Positions 19,716 to 28,684 of a DNA stretch of 64,000 bases are shown here, one piece after another. Below the pieces are notes generated by a model, which saw only the letters and a program-made list of their open reading frames with translations, ran no database searches and was not told the DNA's origin. How positions within the stretch are numbered: position 1 is the stretch's first letter; the number at the start of each line of letters is the position of its first letter. Source of the DNA: Geodermatophilus marinus (lineage in GTDB: Bacteria > Actinomycetota > Actinomycetes > Mycobacteriales > Geodermatophilaceae); the NCBI RefSeq assembly GCF_003428645.1, contig NZ_QVQH01000002.1, positions 124,997 through 188,996 of the forward strand, given 5' to 3'. The translations under genes were made by a program, and so were the position numbers.

Positions 19716-20219
19716 GTGACCACCACCGAACCCACCACCGTCGGCCACACCGACAACTCGATCCTGATCGCCGCCGGCATCGACCACGTCTGGCGGATGA
19801 CCAACGACCTCGAGCGCTGGCCGGAGCTGTTCACCGAGTACGCCTCGGTCGAGATCCTCGAGCACACCGGGGACACCTACCGCTTCCGGCTGGCCATGCA
19901 CCCGGACGAGAACGGCACGGTCTGGAGCTGGGTCTCCGAGCGCACCCTCGACGAGGCCACGCACACCGTCGTGGCCCGCCGGGTCGAGCCCGGGCCGTTC
20001 GAGTTCATGGACATCCGCTGGGAGTACACCGAGGCGGACGGCGGCACCCGGATGCGCTGGGTGCAGGACTTCCGGATGCGGCCCCAGGCGCCGATCGACA
20101 CCGAGGGCATGACCCGCCGGATCGACGCCAACTCGAAGGTCCAGATGGGGATCATCCGGGACAAGGTCGAGGCCGCGGCCCGTGAGGCCGGCGACCCGGG
20201 ACCGGGACCGGCGCGGTGA
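19716..20219 (+). CDS. Polyketide aromatase/cyclase, single SRPBCC domain
   Basis: This 167-residue helix-grip protein resembles the first-ring aromatase/cyclases of TcmN/WhiE-ORFVI type. It contains NSILIAAGIDHVWRMTNDLE followed by RWPELFTEYASVEIL, the usual first helices, and a C-terminal long helix that includes RRIDANSKVQMGIIRDKVE. The single domain (rather than two) is the kind that acts on unreduced poly-beta-ketone chains in the family, consistent with the absence of a ketoreductase here. GTG at 19716; the stop overlaps the start of the acyltransferase-like gene in a GTGA. Confidence 0.85.
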   Translation: MTTTEPTTVGHTDNSILIAAGIDHVWRMTNDLERWPELFTEYASVEILEHTGDTYRFRLAMHPDENGTVWSWVSERTLDEATHTVVARRVEPGPFEFMDIRWEYTEADGGTRMRWVQDFRMRPQAPIDTEGMTRRIDANSKVQMGIIRDKVEAAAREAGDPGPGPAR

Positions 20220-21184
20220 CCGCGGCCGGGGCGGGGCCCGCGCTCGTCTTCCCGGGCCAGGCCGCGGCACGGGCCGGCATGGTCCTGCCCTGGCTGGACG
20301 ACGCGGCGGCGCGCGAGGTCTTCGACGAGGCCTCCGACCTGGTCGGCCGCGACGTGGCGGACTGGTGGCTCGACCCCGCCCCGGGCGCCGACCCCGTCCG
20401 CGCGCACCTGGCCGTCGTCGTGACCGGGGTGGCCGCGGCCCGATCCCTGGCCGCACGGGGCCTGGTCCCCGCCGCCGTCGCCGGCTACGGCGTGGGCGCC
20501 TACACCGCCCTCGTCGCCGCCGGTGCGCTGCGGCTGGCCGAGGTCCTGCCGGCCGTGCACTGGCGGGCCGAGCTGGTGGCCCTCACCCCGCGGCCCTCGT
20601 GCGCGGCCCGCGCCGCGGTCGTGGGACCGGGGGCCACCGACGTCGCCGCGGCCGCGGTCGCGGCGGCCGGCCCCGGGGGCCGGCTGGTCGTCTCGGCGAT
20701 CGACGGCCCGGAGCGGGTGGTGCTGGCCGGCTTCCGAGAGGAGCTCGACGGCGCCTGCGCCCAGGCGCGTGATGCCGGGCTCGAGTGGGTCCCGGTCCCC
20801 ATGACCGGGGTGGCCCACTCGCCGCTGGTGACCGTCGCGGCGGCCCGGCTCGACCCGGTGCTCGCCGGTCTCACCTGGTCGGTACCGGCGGTCCCGGTCG
20901 TGCCGGACACCGACCCGGTGCCCACCCGGGACACCACCCGCCTGGCCACCGCCCTCCGCGGCCACCTGGTCGCACCCGTGCGGTGGTCGGAGGTGGTCGA
21001 GGTCCTGGCCGGGACCGCCGACTCCCTCGTCGAGGTCGGCTCCGTGGCCACCCTCGGCCCGCTCGCCCGGCAGGTGCGCCCGGACCTCCCCGTCCACCTG
21101 GCCACCGGCCCCGACACCCCGCTGCCCCTGCCCGGCCCGGCGTTCGCCCTCGCCGGCCCCACCCCTGCCCGAGGAGAGAGATGA
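20216..21184 (+). CDS. Acyltransferase-fold protein (FabD-like) lacking the catalytic serine
   Basis: This 322-residue protein has the outline of malonyl-CoA:ACP transacylase: ALVFPGQAAARAGMVLPW at the N-terminus, an Arg in HWRAELVAL, and a histidine in MTGVAHSPLV. The nucleophile motif, usually GHSxGE, reads G90-Y-G-V-G-A, so the serine is Gly92 and the following Glu is Ala. It should not be able to form an acyl-enzyme and may be a scaffold or a degenerate copy. It sits between the aromatase and the cupin, overlapping both by four bases, so it is part of the operon and is still translated. Confidence 0.8.
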   Translation: MTAAGAGPALVFPGQAAARAGMVLPWLDDAAAREVFDEASDLVGRDVADWWLDPAPGADPVRAHLAVVVTGVAAARSLAARGLVPAAVAGYGVGAYTALVAAGALRLAEVLPAVHWRAELVALTPRPSCAARAAVVGPGATDVAAAAVAAAGPGGRLVVSAIDGPERVVLAGFREELDGACAQARDAGLEWVPVPMTGVAHSPLVTVAAARLDPVLAGLTWSVPAVPVVPDTDPVPTRDTTRLATALRGHLVAPVRWSEVVEVLAGTADSLVEVGSVATLGPLARQVRPDLPVHLATGPDTPLPLPGPAFALAGPTPARGER

Positions 21185-21615
21185 CCACCATCCAGCACCC
21201 GACGTCCGTCATCCGGTGCACGCACACCGTCCACCGCGGCGACACCCCGCCCAACCGCCGGCGCGGCGGTGACATCCGCACGCTGCTGTCCCCGGCCAGC
21301 GTGGGCGCCACCGCCGGCTTCATGGGCACCCTCACCCTCGAACCGGGCGAGATCGTCACCGAGCACTGGCACCCGTACTCGGAGGAGTTCCTCTACTGCG
21401 TGAGCGGCGACGTGAAGCTCACCCTCGACGGCGAGTGCCGCCGCCTGGTCGGCGAGTCGGCCGTGCACGTGCCCATCGGGGTCCGGCACCGCATCGTCAA
21501 CGACACCGACACGACGGCCTTCTTCGTCTTCTGCCTCGGCCCGCTGGCGCCGCGGCCCGAGCTCGGGCACGTCGACACCGAGCCCTCGCCGGGGTCCCTC
21601 GGCGCGGTGCGATGA
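21181..21615 (+). CDS. Cupin-domain protein (WhiE-ORFII-like, polyketide cyclase candidate)
   Basis: This 144-residue single cupin carries metal-ligand type residues in [20 protein letters not shown], the first cupin motif, and [14 protein letters not shown] in the second. Cupins of this type accompany spore-pigment and pentangular-polyphenol polyketide synthases and are implicated in ring closure or stabilisation of the intermediate. Start is ATG at 21181 with GAGGAGAG upstream; its stop overlaps the KS-alpha start (ATGA). Its exact step is inferred from family context. Confidence 0.85.
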   Translation: MTTIQHPTSVIRCTHTVHRGDTPPNRRRGGDIRTLLSPASVGATAGFMGTLTLEPGEIVTEHWHPYSEEFLYCVSGDVKLTLDGECRRLVGESAVHVPIGVRHRIVNDTDTTAFFVFCLGPLAPRPELGHVDTEPSPGSLGAVR

Positions 21616-22907
21616 CCGCCGGCGCACGCCGGGTCGTCATCACCGGCATCGGGGTGGTGGCCCCGGGCTCCATGGGCCGCGAGGGCTTCTGGGACATGAT
21701 CACCGCGGGCCGCACGGCCACCCGGCGGATCACGTTCTTCGACCCGAGCCGCTTCCGCTCCCAGGTCGCCGCCGAGGTGGACTTCGACGGCCGGAAGCTG
21801 GGGCTCACCGCCCAGGAGGTCCACCGCAACGACCGGTTCGTGCAGATGGCGATGGTCGCCGCGGACGAGGCGGTCGCCGACAGCGGGCTGCGGTTCGGGG
21901 TCGGCGGCGCACCCGACGCCCCCGAGCCGGAGCGGGTCGGCATCACCCTCGGCAGCGCCGTCGGGGCGACCATGCGGCTGGAGGACGAGTACGTGGCGGT
22001 CAGCGACGCCGGCCGGCACTGGCTGGTCGACCCCCGCTACGCCTCCCGCTTCCTGCACCAGGCGCTGGTGCCCAGCTGCGGGGCCACCGAGCTCGCGGTG
22101 CGCTTCGGCGCCCACGGCCCGGCCACCGTCGTCTCGACCGGGTGCACCTCGGGCATCGACGCGGTGGGGTACGGCAGCCAGCTGGTCGAGGACGGCGACG
22201 CCGACGTCGTGATCGCCGGGGCGAGCGACGCCCCGATCTCCCCGATCTCGATGGCCTGCTTCGACACCATCCGCGCGACCACGGGCAACAACGCCGACCC
22301 CGAGCACGCCTCCAAGCCCTTCGACGCCCGCCGCGACGGGTTCGTCATGGGGGAGGGGGCCGCGGTGCTGGTGCTCGAGGAGCTCGGGCACGCGCTGGAG
22401 CGCGGGGCCGAGGTGTACTGCGAGGTCACCGGCTACGCCAACCGCTGCAACGCCTACCACATGACCGGGCTGCGGCCCGACGGCGTGGAGATGGCCGAGG
22501 CGATCCGCCAGGCCCTCGACCAGGGCCGCACCGACGCCGACGAGGTGGGCTACGTCAACGCGCACGGCTCGGGCACCAAGCAGAACGACCGGCACGAGAC
22601 CGCGGCGGTCAAGCGCAGCCTCGGCCCGGCCGCGCAGTCGGTGGCGATGAGCTCGATCAAGTCGATGGTCGGGCACTCGCTCGGCGCGATCGGCTCCATC
22701 GAGATCGCCGCCACGGCGCTGGCGGTGCAGCGCCAGGTGGTGCCGCCCACCGCCAACTACGAGGTGCCCGACCCCGAGTGCGACCTGGACTACGTGCCCA
22801 AGATCGCCCGCGAGCACAAGGTCGACGTCGCCGTCTCGGTCGGCAGCGGCTTCGGCGGCTTCCAGTCCGCCATCGTGCTGGCCCGACCCACCCGGAGGAC
22901 CCCGTGA
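21612..22907 (+). CDS. Type II polyketide ketosynthase alpha (KS-alpha)
   Basis: This 431-residue condensing enzyme extends the polyketide chain with malonyl-ACP units. The active-site Cys178 lies in [14 protein letters not shown], and the two catalytic histidines lie in [11 protein letters not shown] and [12 protein letters not shown], all intact. It begins [20 protein letters not shown]. It forms a heterodimer with the chain length factor encoded immediately downstream (overlap GTGA at 22904). The overall resemblance is to spore-pigment/pentangular KS-alpha rather than fatty-acid FabF, judged from context and the partner CLF. Confidence 0.95.
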   Translation: MTAGARRVVITGIGVVAPGSMGREGFWDMITAGRTATRRITFFDPSRFRSQVAAEVDFDGRKLGLTAQEVHRNDRFVQMAMVAADEAVADSGLRFGVGGAPDAPEPERVGITLGSAVGATMRLEDEYVAVSDAGRHWLVDPRYASRFLHQALVPSCGATELAVRFGAHGPATVVSTGCTSGIDAVGYGSQLVEDGDADVVIAGASDAPISPISMACFDTIRATTGNNADPEHASKPFDARRDGFVMGEGAAVLVLEELGHALERGAEVYCEVTGYANRCNAYHMTGLRPDGVEMAEAIRQALDQGRTDADEVGYVNAHGSGTKQNDRHETAAVKRSLGPAAQSVAMSSIKSMVGHSLGAIGSIEIAATALAVQRQVVPPTANYEVPDPECDLDYVPKIAREHKVDVAVSVGSGFGGFQSAIVLARPTRRTP

Positions 22908-24139
22908 GCCGCCTGCTGGTCACCGGGATGGGCGTCATCGCGCCCTCCGGCATCGGCGCCGAGGAGCACTGGCGCACGATCCTGCGCGGCGAGTCCCGGA
23001 TCCGGCCGATCGAGGGGTTCGACGCCGACCTGTACGGCGTCACCCTCGGCGGCCAGGTGCTGGACTTCGTGCCGGAGGAGCACGTCGACGGCCGGCTCAT
23101 GGTGCAGACCGACCGCTGGACCTGGATGTCCCTGGCCGCGGCCACCCTCGCCGCGGCGGACGCCGGGTACACCTCCCCGGAGGACGCCTACGCCACCTCG
23201 GTGTTCCTGGCCTCCGGGTCCGGGGGCAACGAGTTCAGCCAGCACGAGATCCAGGGGCTGTGGGCGCGCGGGCCGAAGGCCGTCGGCGCCTACCAGTCGA
23301 TCGCCTGGTTCTACGCGGCCAGCACCGGCCAGGTGTCGATCCGGGACGGCTACAAGGGCCCCTCCGGGGTCGTGGTCAGCGAGGGGGCCGGCGGCCTGGA
23401 CAGCATCGGGTGGGCCCGCCGGGTCGTCCGCCGCGGCACCCCCGCCGTCCTGGTGGGCGGCACGGAGGCCGGGCTGTGCCCGTACGCGCTGCTGTGCCAG
23501 ACCACCAGCGGCCGGCTGTCGACGGCCCGGCACCCCGACGACGCGTACAAGCCGTTCGACCGGCGGGCCAACGGGCACGTCGTCGGCGAGGGCGGGGCCA
23601 TCCTGCTGCTGGAGGAGGAGGGCGCGGCGCGGGCCCGCGGGGTCGAGCGGGTGTGGGGCGAGGTGGTCGGTTACGGGGCCACCCACGACGCCTTCCACCA
23701 CGAGGCGCCGGCACCGGACGCCACCCAGTACGCCCGGGCGATCCGGGTGTCGCTGGCCGACGCGGGCCTCACCCCGGACGACGTGGACCTGGTCGTCGCC
23801 GACGCGGCCGGGACGCCGGAGCTCGACGCGCTCGAGGCCGCGGCGATCGGGGCGGTGTTCGGGCCGCACGGCGTCCCGGTCACCGCGCCGTCGTCGTGGA
23901 CCGGGCGGCTCATGGCCGGCGGCTCGGCGCTGGACGTGGCCACCGCGCTGCTGGCGCTGCGCGACGGCCTGGTGCCCCCGACCGGCAACGTCGAGGAGCC
24001 GGTCCCCGAGCACCGCCTGGACCTGGTGCGCGAGACGCGGACGGCCGACCTCGACGTGGTCGTCGTCCTCGCCCGCGGCTTCGGCGGGTTCAACAGCAGC
24101 CTCGTGCTGCGCCGGTACCGCGAGCAGGAGGCGGCATGA
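22904..24139 (+). CDS. Chain length factor (KS-beta) with altered signature residue
   Basis: This 411-residue partner of KS-alpha sets the chain length. It keeps the ketosynthase fold ([20 protein letters not shown] at the start, [14 protein letters not shown] at the end) but has no active-site cysteine. In most CLFs the Cys is replaced by Gln in an AEQAGG motif; here positions 159-164 read S-E-G-A-G-G, so Gln161 is Gly. The His motifs of KS are also missing (DAAGTPELD for NAHGTST). A CLF without the Gln would be unusual in how it primes the chain. GTG start overlaps the KS-alpha stop. Confidence 0.93.
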   Translation: MSRLLVTGMGVIAPSGIGAEEHWRTILRGESRIRPIEGFDADLYGVTLGGQVLDFVPEEHVDGRLMVQTDRWTWMSLAAATLAAADAGYTSPEDAYATSVFLASGSGGNEFSQHEIQGLWARGPKAVGAYQSIAWFYAASTGQVSIRDGYKGPSGVVVSEGAGGLDSIGWARRVVRRGTPAVLVGGTEAGLCPYALLCQTTSGRLSTARHPDDAYKPFDRRANGHVVGEGGAILLLEEEGAARARGVERVWGEVVGYGATHDAFHHEAPAPDATQYARAIRVSLADAGLTPDDVDLVVADAAGTPELDALEAAAIGAVFGPHGVPVTAPSSWTGRLMAGGSALDVATALLALRDGLVPPTGNVEEPVPEHRLDLVRETRTADLDVVVVLARGFGGFNSSLVLRRYREQEAA

Positions 24140-24483
24140 CCGCGACCGGCGGCGGGACCGGGGTGCGGACGGTCCTGCGGATGCGGGCCCGGGAGGGCTG
24201 CGAGGCGCAGTTCGAGGCGGCCTGGCGCGCGGCGGCCGCCGAGATCGCCGCGGTCCCGGGCAACCTGCGGCAGGAGCTGGGCCGCGACGTGGACGACCCG
24301 CGGACCTTCCTCATCACGGCGGACTGGACCGACCGGGCGGCGGTCGACGGGTTCGGGCGCAGCAGCGCCCGCGAGACGTTGACCGCCGCGCTGCGGGACC
24401 TGCGCGAGGACGCGGCCCGCAACACCTACGAGGTGCTGGCCACCGTCCCCGGCGGGCAGGGCGCGGGAGAGGGGCGCGCATGA
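24136..24483 (+). CDS. Antibiotic biosynthesis monooxygenase (ABM) domain protein
   Basis: This 115-residue protein has the ferredoxin-like ABM fold, with strands and helices in the order VRTVLRMRAREGCEAQFEAA, a PGNLRQELGRD segment and FLITADWTDRAAVDGF. Enzymes of this type oxidise aromatic polyketides to quinones without added cofactor (TcmH, ActVA-Orf6) and work in pentangular pathways. It is closely similar to the first domain of the next gene, so the pair probably arose by duplication. ATG at 24136 overlaps the CLF stop. Confidence 0.87.
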   Translation: MTATGGGTGVRTVLRMRAREGCEAQFEAAWRAAAAEIAAVPGNLRQELGRDVDDPRTFLITADWTDRAAVDGFGRSSARETLTAALRDLREDAARNTYEVLATVPGGQGAGEGRA

Positions 24484-27362
24484 CCGGGCCGGGCAGCGGC
24501 CGGGACGGTGCGGCGGGGGCGCGGACCGTGCTGCGGGTGCGCGCGCGGGAGGGGTGCGAGGTCGAGTTCGAGGCGGCCTGGCACCGGGCCGCCGCGGAGC
24601 TCGCCCGCCGGCCCGGCAGCCTGCGCCAGCAGCTGATGCGCGACGAGGAGGACCCGCGCTGGTTCGCCCTCGTCGGTGACTGGGCCGACCGGGCGGCGGT
24701 GGACGCGCCCGGGGGCGGTGTCGCCCCGGAGGTCCCCGAGGTGCTGCGCGACCTGCAGGACGACGCCGCCCGCTCGACCTTCACCGTCCTGGCGACGGTG
24801 GAGGCCGAGCGGCCCCGGCCGGTGCGCATCGACTTCTCCACCGGCGTCAAGCCCGGCGAGCAGGAGGCCTTCGAGCGCGCCTACACGACGGTCACCCAGC
24901 GGATCGGGGACTCGCCCGGGTACGTCCGCGAGGAGCTGCTGCGCGACGCCGGCGGCCTGCGGTACCACATCTTCGCCGAGTGGGAGTCCGAGGCGGACTT
25001 CGAGCGGTGGGTCGAGGACCCCTCCCACATCGCGGCCGGCGCCCCGCTGGCCCGGTGGCACTCGGTGGAGTTCCGGCGCGAGGTGCTCGAGATCCGCCGG
25101 CGGCCCGACGGCGACGCGGGCTTCCCGCCGCTGCCGCCGCCCGGCGGGGACGTCGAGGTGGCCCGCGTGCGCATCGACACCGCCGTCGCCGTCGAGCCCT
25201 GGGAGGCCGAGGCCTTCGAGCTCGCCTACCTCGCCGCCGCGCAGCTGGCCCGCAGCGCCCCCGGCCACGCCCGCGAGGAGCTGCTGCGCGAGCCCGACGG
25301 GCGGCGCTACCACGTCGTCGCCGAGTGGGAGTCCGAGCAGTGCTTCACCGACTGGGCGGCGGAGCCGGCGAACTGGTCGGCCGGGCCGCTGGGCCGCTGG
25401 CTGGCGCGCGGTGCGGACCGCAGGGTCTTCGCGCTGCGCGTGCGACCGGGCACGCCGCCGCCGGCCGCCGTCCCCGCGCCCGCCGCCGCCCGGCCCGGGG
25501 CGGCGCCGGAACCGGTGCCCGTCAGCACGGTGCCCGTCAGCACGGTGCCCGTCAGCACGGTGCCCGTCAGCACGGTGCCCGTCAGCACGGTGCCCGTCAG
25601 CACGGTGCCCAGCGCGACGGTGCAGGAGTTCGTGGAGAAGCCGGACGACGCGCACGCCGCCGCGGCCGCACCGCTGCCGGCCCCCTCGGGCCCGGCCGAG
25701 CCCTCCCGCACCGCCGGGCGGGCGGTCGAGGTGCTCGTCGTCGGCGCCGGCCCGGCCGGGCTCACCCACGCCATCGAGCTGGCCCGTCGCGGCGTCGCCG
25801 TCCGGGTCGTCGACAAGCGCCCCCAGGCCTCGACGCAGGCGGACAAGGCGATCGGCATCCACTGCCGGACGATGGAGATCTGGGAGGAGCAGGGCATCGT
25901 CACCGAGGCGATGGACGCCGGGATCTGGCTGCACGGCCAGACGGTGTTCGTCAACGGCGAGCAGACCCACCAGGTCGACTGGGCCGGCCTCGACGAGCTG
26001 CCCTACGCCCACCTCGGCCTGCCCCAGTACGACACCGAGCGCATCCTCGGGGCCCGCCTGACCTCCCTCGGCGTGGTCGTCGAGCGCGGGGTCGAGCTGG
26101 TGGCCTTCGCCCAGGACGACGAGGGCGTCACCGCGCGGCTGCAGCACGCCTCGGGCGAGGTGGAGACCACGCGGGTGCAGTACCTGGTCGGCTGCGACGG
26201 CGCGCACAGCGCCGTCCGGTCCGGGCTGGGGCTGGCCTTCGAGGGCGGGCTGTCGATGTTCCCGCAGCTGTTCATGCTCGGGGACGTCGACGTCGACTGG
26301 GACCTCCCGGCCGGCCACCTGGTGCGGTTCGTGCGGATCGAGGGCGACGACTTCACCGGGATGCTCGTCTGCGTGCCGCTCAAGGGCCGCAACCGCTACC
26401 GGATCGCGACCCTGGCCCCGCAGCGGTGGCAGGACGCGGTCGGCTCCGGCGTCGTCCCGCCCGGCTTCTGGCAGGAGTACGAGCCGCCGACGCTGGCCGA
26501 CATGCAGGCGGCGATCGACGACCTCGGGCCGCCCGGGACGACGGCCAGCAACCTGCGCTGGTCGTCGATCTTCCGCATCAAGCACGGCATCGTCGACCGG
26601 TACCGGGAGGGCCGGGTCTTCGTCGCCGGGGACGCCGCGCACCTGCACCCGCCCGCCGGCGGGCAGGGCATGAACACCGGGATCCAGGACGCCTGGAACC
26701 TCGGCTGGAAGCTCGCCCTGACCGTCCGCGGGCTGGCCGCCCCCGGGCTGCTGGACAGCTACGAGGCCGAGCGGCGTCCCGCCGGGAAGATGATCGTCGA
26801 CCGGGCCGTGGCCATCGCGTTCACCGACGAGATGGACATGGAGGACGAGAAGGCCCAGTTCCTGCTCGAGATGCAGATGACCATGAACTACGCCGGCAGC
26901 CCGCTGGTCGGCGAGGCACCCGGTGGCGAGGCCTTCCCGGCCGGGCCGGAGCCCGGGCACCGGGCGCCGGACGTGCACGGGCTGCGGCGCTTCGGCGTGG
27001 CGCACGACCTGCGGCTGTTCGACCTCACCCGCGGCCCGCGCTCCACCCTGCTCCTGCACGCCGGCCCGGACGCCGGCGAGGAGGAGCTGCTGGACCTGGA
27101 GAAGCTCGCGGTCGGGATCCGGCAGCAGACCCGCGGGGAGGTGGACGCCTACCTCGTCGCGGCCCCCGGGACCGGCGTGCTCGCGCTGGTCGACCTGCCC
27201 GTGGTGCGCGACGCCCGGCGGACGTTCGAGGCGGCCTACGGCCTGGCCGGTGCCCGGACGGCGGCCTACCTCGTCCGGCCCGACGGGCACGTCGGGTTCC
27301 GCGCGCGACCGGTTGCCGAGACCGCCCTGCGCGACCACCTGGCACGCGTGTTCGCCCTGTGA
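24480..27362 (+). CDS. Triple ABM domain fused to an FAD-dependent aromatic hydroxylase
   Basis: This 960-residue protein carries three successive ABM-like domains (about residues 14-100, 115-205, 225-320), then a Pro/Val/Ser/Thr linker encoded by a 15-bp tandem repeat, then a class A flavin monooxygenase. The FAD-binding motif VLVVGAGPAGLTHAIEL is at about residue 418, the NADPH/FAD motif YLVGCDGAHSAVR lies in the middle, and VAGDAAHLHPPAGGQGMN is at about residue 717; the last 150 residues resemble the thioredoxin-like tail of phenol hydroxylase relatives. It should hydroxylate and oxidise a bound polyketide. ATG at 24480 overlaps the previous stop. Fusion of these activities is uncommon in my knowledge of the family. 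Confidence 0.9.
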   Translation: MTGPGSGRDGAAGARTVLRVRAREGCEVEFEAAWHRAAAELARRPGSLRQQLMRDEEDPRWFALVGDWADRAAVDAPGGGVAPEVPEVLRDLQDDAARSTFTVLATVEAERPRPVRIDFSTGVKPGEQEAFERAYTTVTQRIGDSPGYVREELLRDAGGLRYHIFAEWESEADFERWVEDPSHIAAGAPLARWHSVEFRREVLEIRRRPDGDAGFPPLPPPGGDVEVARVRIDTAVAVEPWEAEAFELAYLAAAQLARSAPGHAREELLREPDGRRYHVVAEWESEQCFTDWAAEPANWSAGPLGRWLARGADRRVFALRVRPGTPPPAAVPAPAAARPGAAPEPVPVSTVPVSTVPVSTVPVSTVPVSTVPVSTVPSATVQEFVEKPDDAHAAAAAPLPAPSGPAEPSRTAGRAVEVLVVGAGPAGLTHAIELARRGVAVRVVDKRPQASTQADKAIGIHCRTMEIWEEQGIVTEAMDAGIWLHGQTVFVNGEQTHQVDWAGLDELPYAHLGLPQYDTERILGARLTSLGVVVERGVELVAFAQDDEGVTARLQHASGEVETTRVQYLVGCDGAHSAVRSGLGLAFEGGLSMFPQLFMLGDVDVDWDLPAGHLVRFVRIEGDDFTGMLVCVPLKGRNRYRIATLAPQRWQDAVGSGVVPPGFWQEYEPPTLADMQAAIDDLGPPGTTASNLRWSSIFRIKHGIVDRYREGRVFVAGDAAHLHPPAGGQGMNTGIQDAWNLGWKLALTVRGLAAPGLLDSYEAERRPAGKMIVDRAVAIAFTDEMDMEDEKAQFLLEMQMTMNYAGSPLVGEAPGGEAFPAGPEPGHRAPDVHGLRRFGVAHDLRLFDLTRGPRSTLLLHAGPDAGEEELLDLEKLAVGIRQQTRGEVDAYLVAAPGTGVLALVDLPVVRDARRTFEAAYGLAGARTAAYLVRPDGHVGFRARPVAETALRDHLARVFAL
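25515..25619 (+). repeat. 15-bp tandem repeat in the linker of the ABM-hydroxylase gene
   Basis: Six perfect copies of the unit GTGCCCGTCAGCACG (25515-25604) and one degenerate copy (25605-25619) encode a (V-P-V-S-T) linker. Multiples of three bases keep the frame when the copy number changes. The repeat probably sets the reach of the hydroxylase from the ABM domains. Confidence 0.95.
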
Positions 27363-27393
27363 CCCCCCGCCGCCCCACCCCCAGGAGAGACCG

Positions 27394-28665
27394 ATGACCC
27401 AGACCGCCCAGCCGCCGGTGGCCGCCGAGCCGCCGGAGGACATCGTCCCCGGGCAGGAGATCTACACCCCCGCGTTCCGCGCCGACCCCTACCCGGTCTA
27501 CGCGCGGCTGCGCGCCGAGCGGCCGGTCGTCCGGGTGCGGACGCCGCGGTTCGACTCGTTCCTGGTGACCCGCTACGACGACGCGCGGCAGGCGCTGTCG
27601 GACCCGCGGCTGTCCAAGGACCTCTGGCGCGCCGGGGACACCTACCTCGCGGTGTTCGGGGAGAAGGCCCGGCAGATCAACACGAACATGCTCAACTCCG
27701 ACCCGCCGGAGCACACCCGGCTGCGGCGGCTGGTGACGCAGGCGTTCACCCCGCGGCGGATCGAGGCCATGCGCCCCCGGATCGAGGAGATCGTCGAGGA
27801 GCTGCTGGACCGGATGGCGCCGCACGGGCGCACCGAGTTCGTCGACGAGTTCGCCCTGCGCCTGCCGCTGGCGGTCATCGGGGACCTGCTCGGCATCCCC
27901 GCGGAGGACCACGAGGAGATCCTCGCCGGCACCCAGGTCATCCGGACCGTCGGCACCGGCGGGCGCAGCCCCCAGGAGGACCGGGCGGCGATCGGGCAGG
28001 CCCAGGAGCGGCTGCACGCCTACTTCTCCGGCCTGGTGGCGAGCAAGCGCCGCGAGCCGGGGGAGGACCTGGTGAGCGCGCTGATCGCCGCGCGCGACGG
28101 GGACGGCCGGCTCTCGGAGGCCGAGCTCGTCTCCACCTGCTTCCTGCTGCTGTTCGCCGGCTACCAGACGACCTCGGACTTCCTCGGCAACGCCGTGGTG
28201 GCGCTGCTGACCCACCCGGAGGAGCTGCAGCGGCTGCTCGACGACCCCGGCCTGCTGCCCGACGCCGTGGAGGAGCTGCTGCGCTTCGACGGCTCGGTGC
28301 CGGTGTCGAGCTTCCGGTTCGCCACCGAGGACCTCGAGATCGGCGGCGTGACCGTCCCCGCCGGCTCGATCGTCACGATCGTGCTCAGCGCGGCCAACCA
28401 CGACCCGGAGTTCGTCCCGGACGCCGACGCCCTCGACCTGTCCCGGGGGCCCACGCACCACATGTCCTTCGGGCACGGCATCCACAAGTGCCTGGGCACC
28501 GCCCTCGCCCGGCTCGAGGCGACGACGGCGCTGCGCCGGATCCTCGTGCGACTGCCCGACCTGCGCCTCGACGTCCCGGTCGAGGACCTGCAGTGGCTGC
28601 CGGCCGCGTCGGCCTTCCGCGGCCTGCTCGAGCTACCGCTGCGCTTCACCCCCACCCCCCGATGA
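27394..28665 (+). CDS. Cytochrome P450
   Basis: This 423-residue soluble P450 probably oxidises the polyketide late in the pathway. The heme-binding motif FGHGIHKCLGTALAR has the axial Cys366, and the K-helix ExxR is EELLR in AVEELLRFDG. The I-helix reads LFAGYQTTSDF; the conserved acid before the Thr-Thr is Gln, which may alter proton delivery. ATG at 27394 has GGAGAG eight bases upstream; the gene starts 31 bases after the ABM-hydroxylase stop. Its electron-transfer partners are not encoded nearby. Confidence 0.94.
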   Translation: MTQTAQPPVAAEPPEDIVPGQEIYTPAFRADPYPVYARLRAERPVVRVRTPRFDSFLVTRYDDARQALSDPRLSKDLWRAGDTYLAVFGEKARQINTNMLNSDPPEHTRLRRLVTQAFTPRRIEAMRPRIEEIVEELLDRMAPHGRTEFVDEFALRLPLAVIGDLLGIPAEDHEEILAGTQVIRTVGTGGRSPQEDRAAIGQAQERLHAYFSGLVASKRREPGEDLVSALIAARDGDGRLSEAELVSTCFLLLFAGYQTTSDFLGNAVVALLTHPEELQRLLDDPGLLPDAVEELLRFDGSVPVSSFRFATEDLEIGGVTVPAGSIVTIVLSAANHDPEFVPDADALDLSRGPTHHMSFGHGIHKCLGTALARLEATTALRRILVRLPDLRLDVPVEDLQWLPAASAFRGLLELPLRFTPTPR

Positions 28666-28684
28666 GGAGAGAAGAGGCCCTGCC

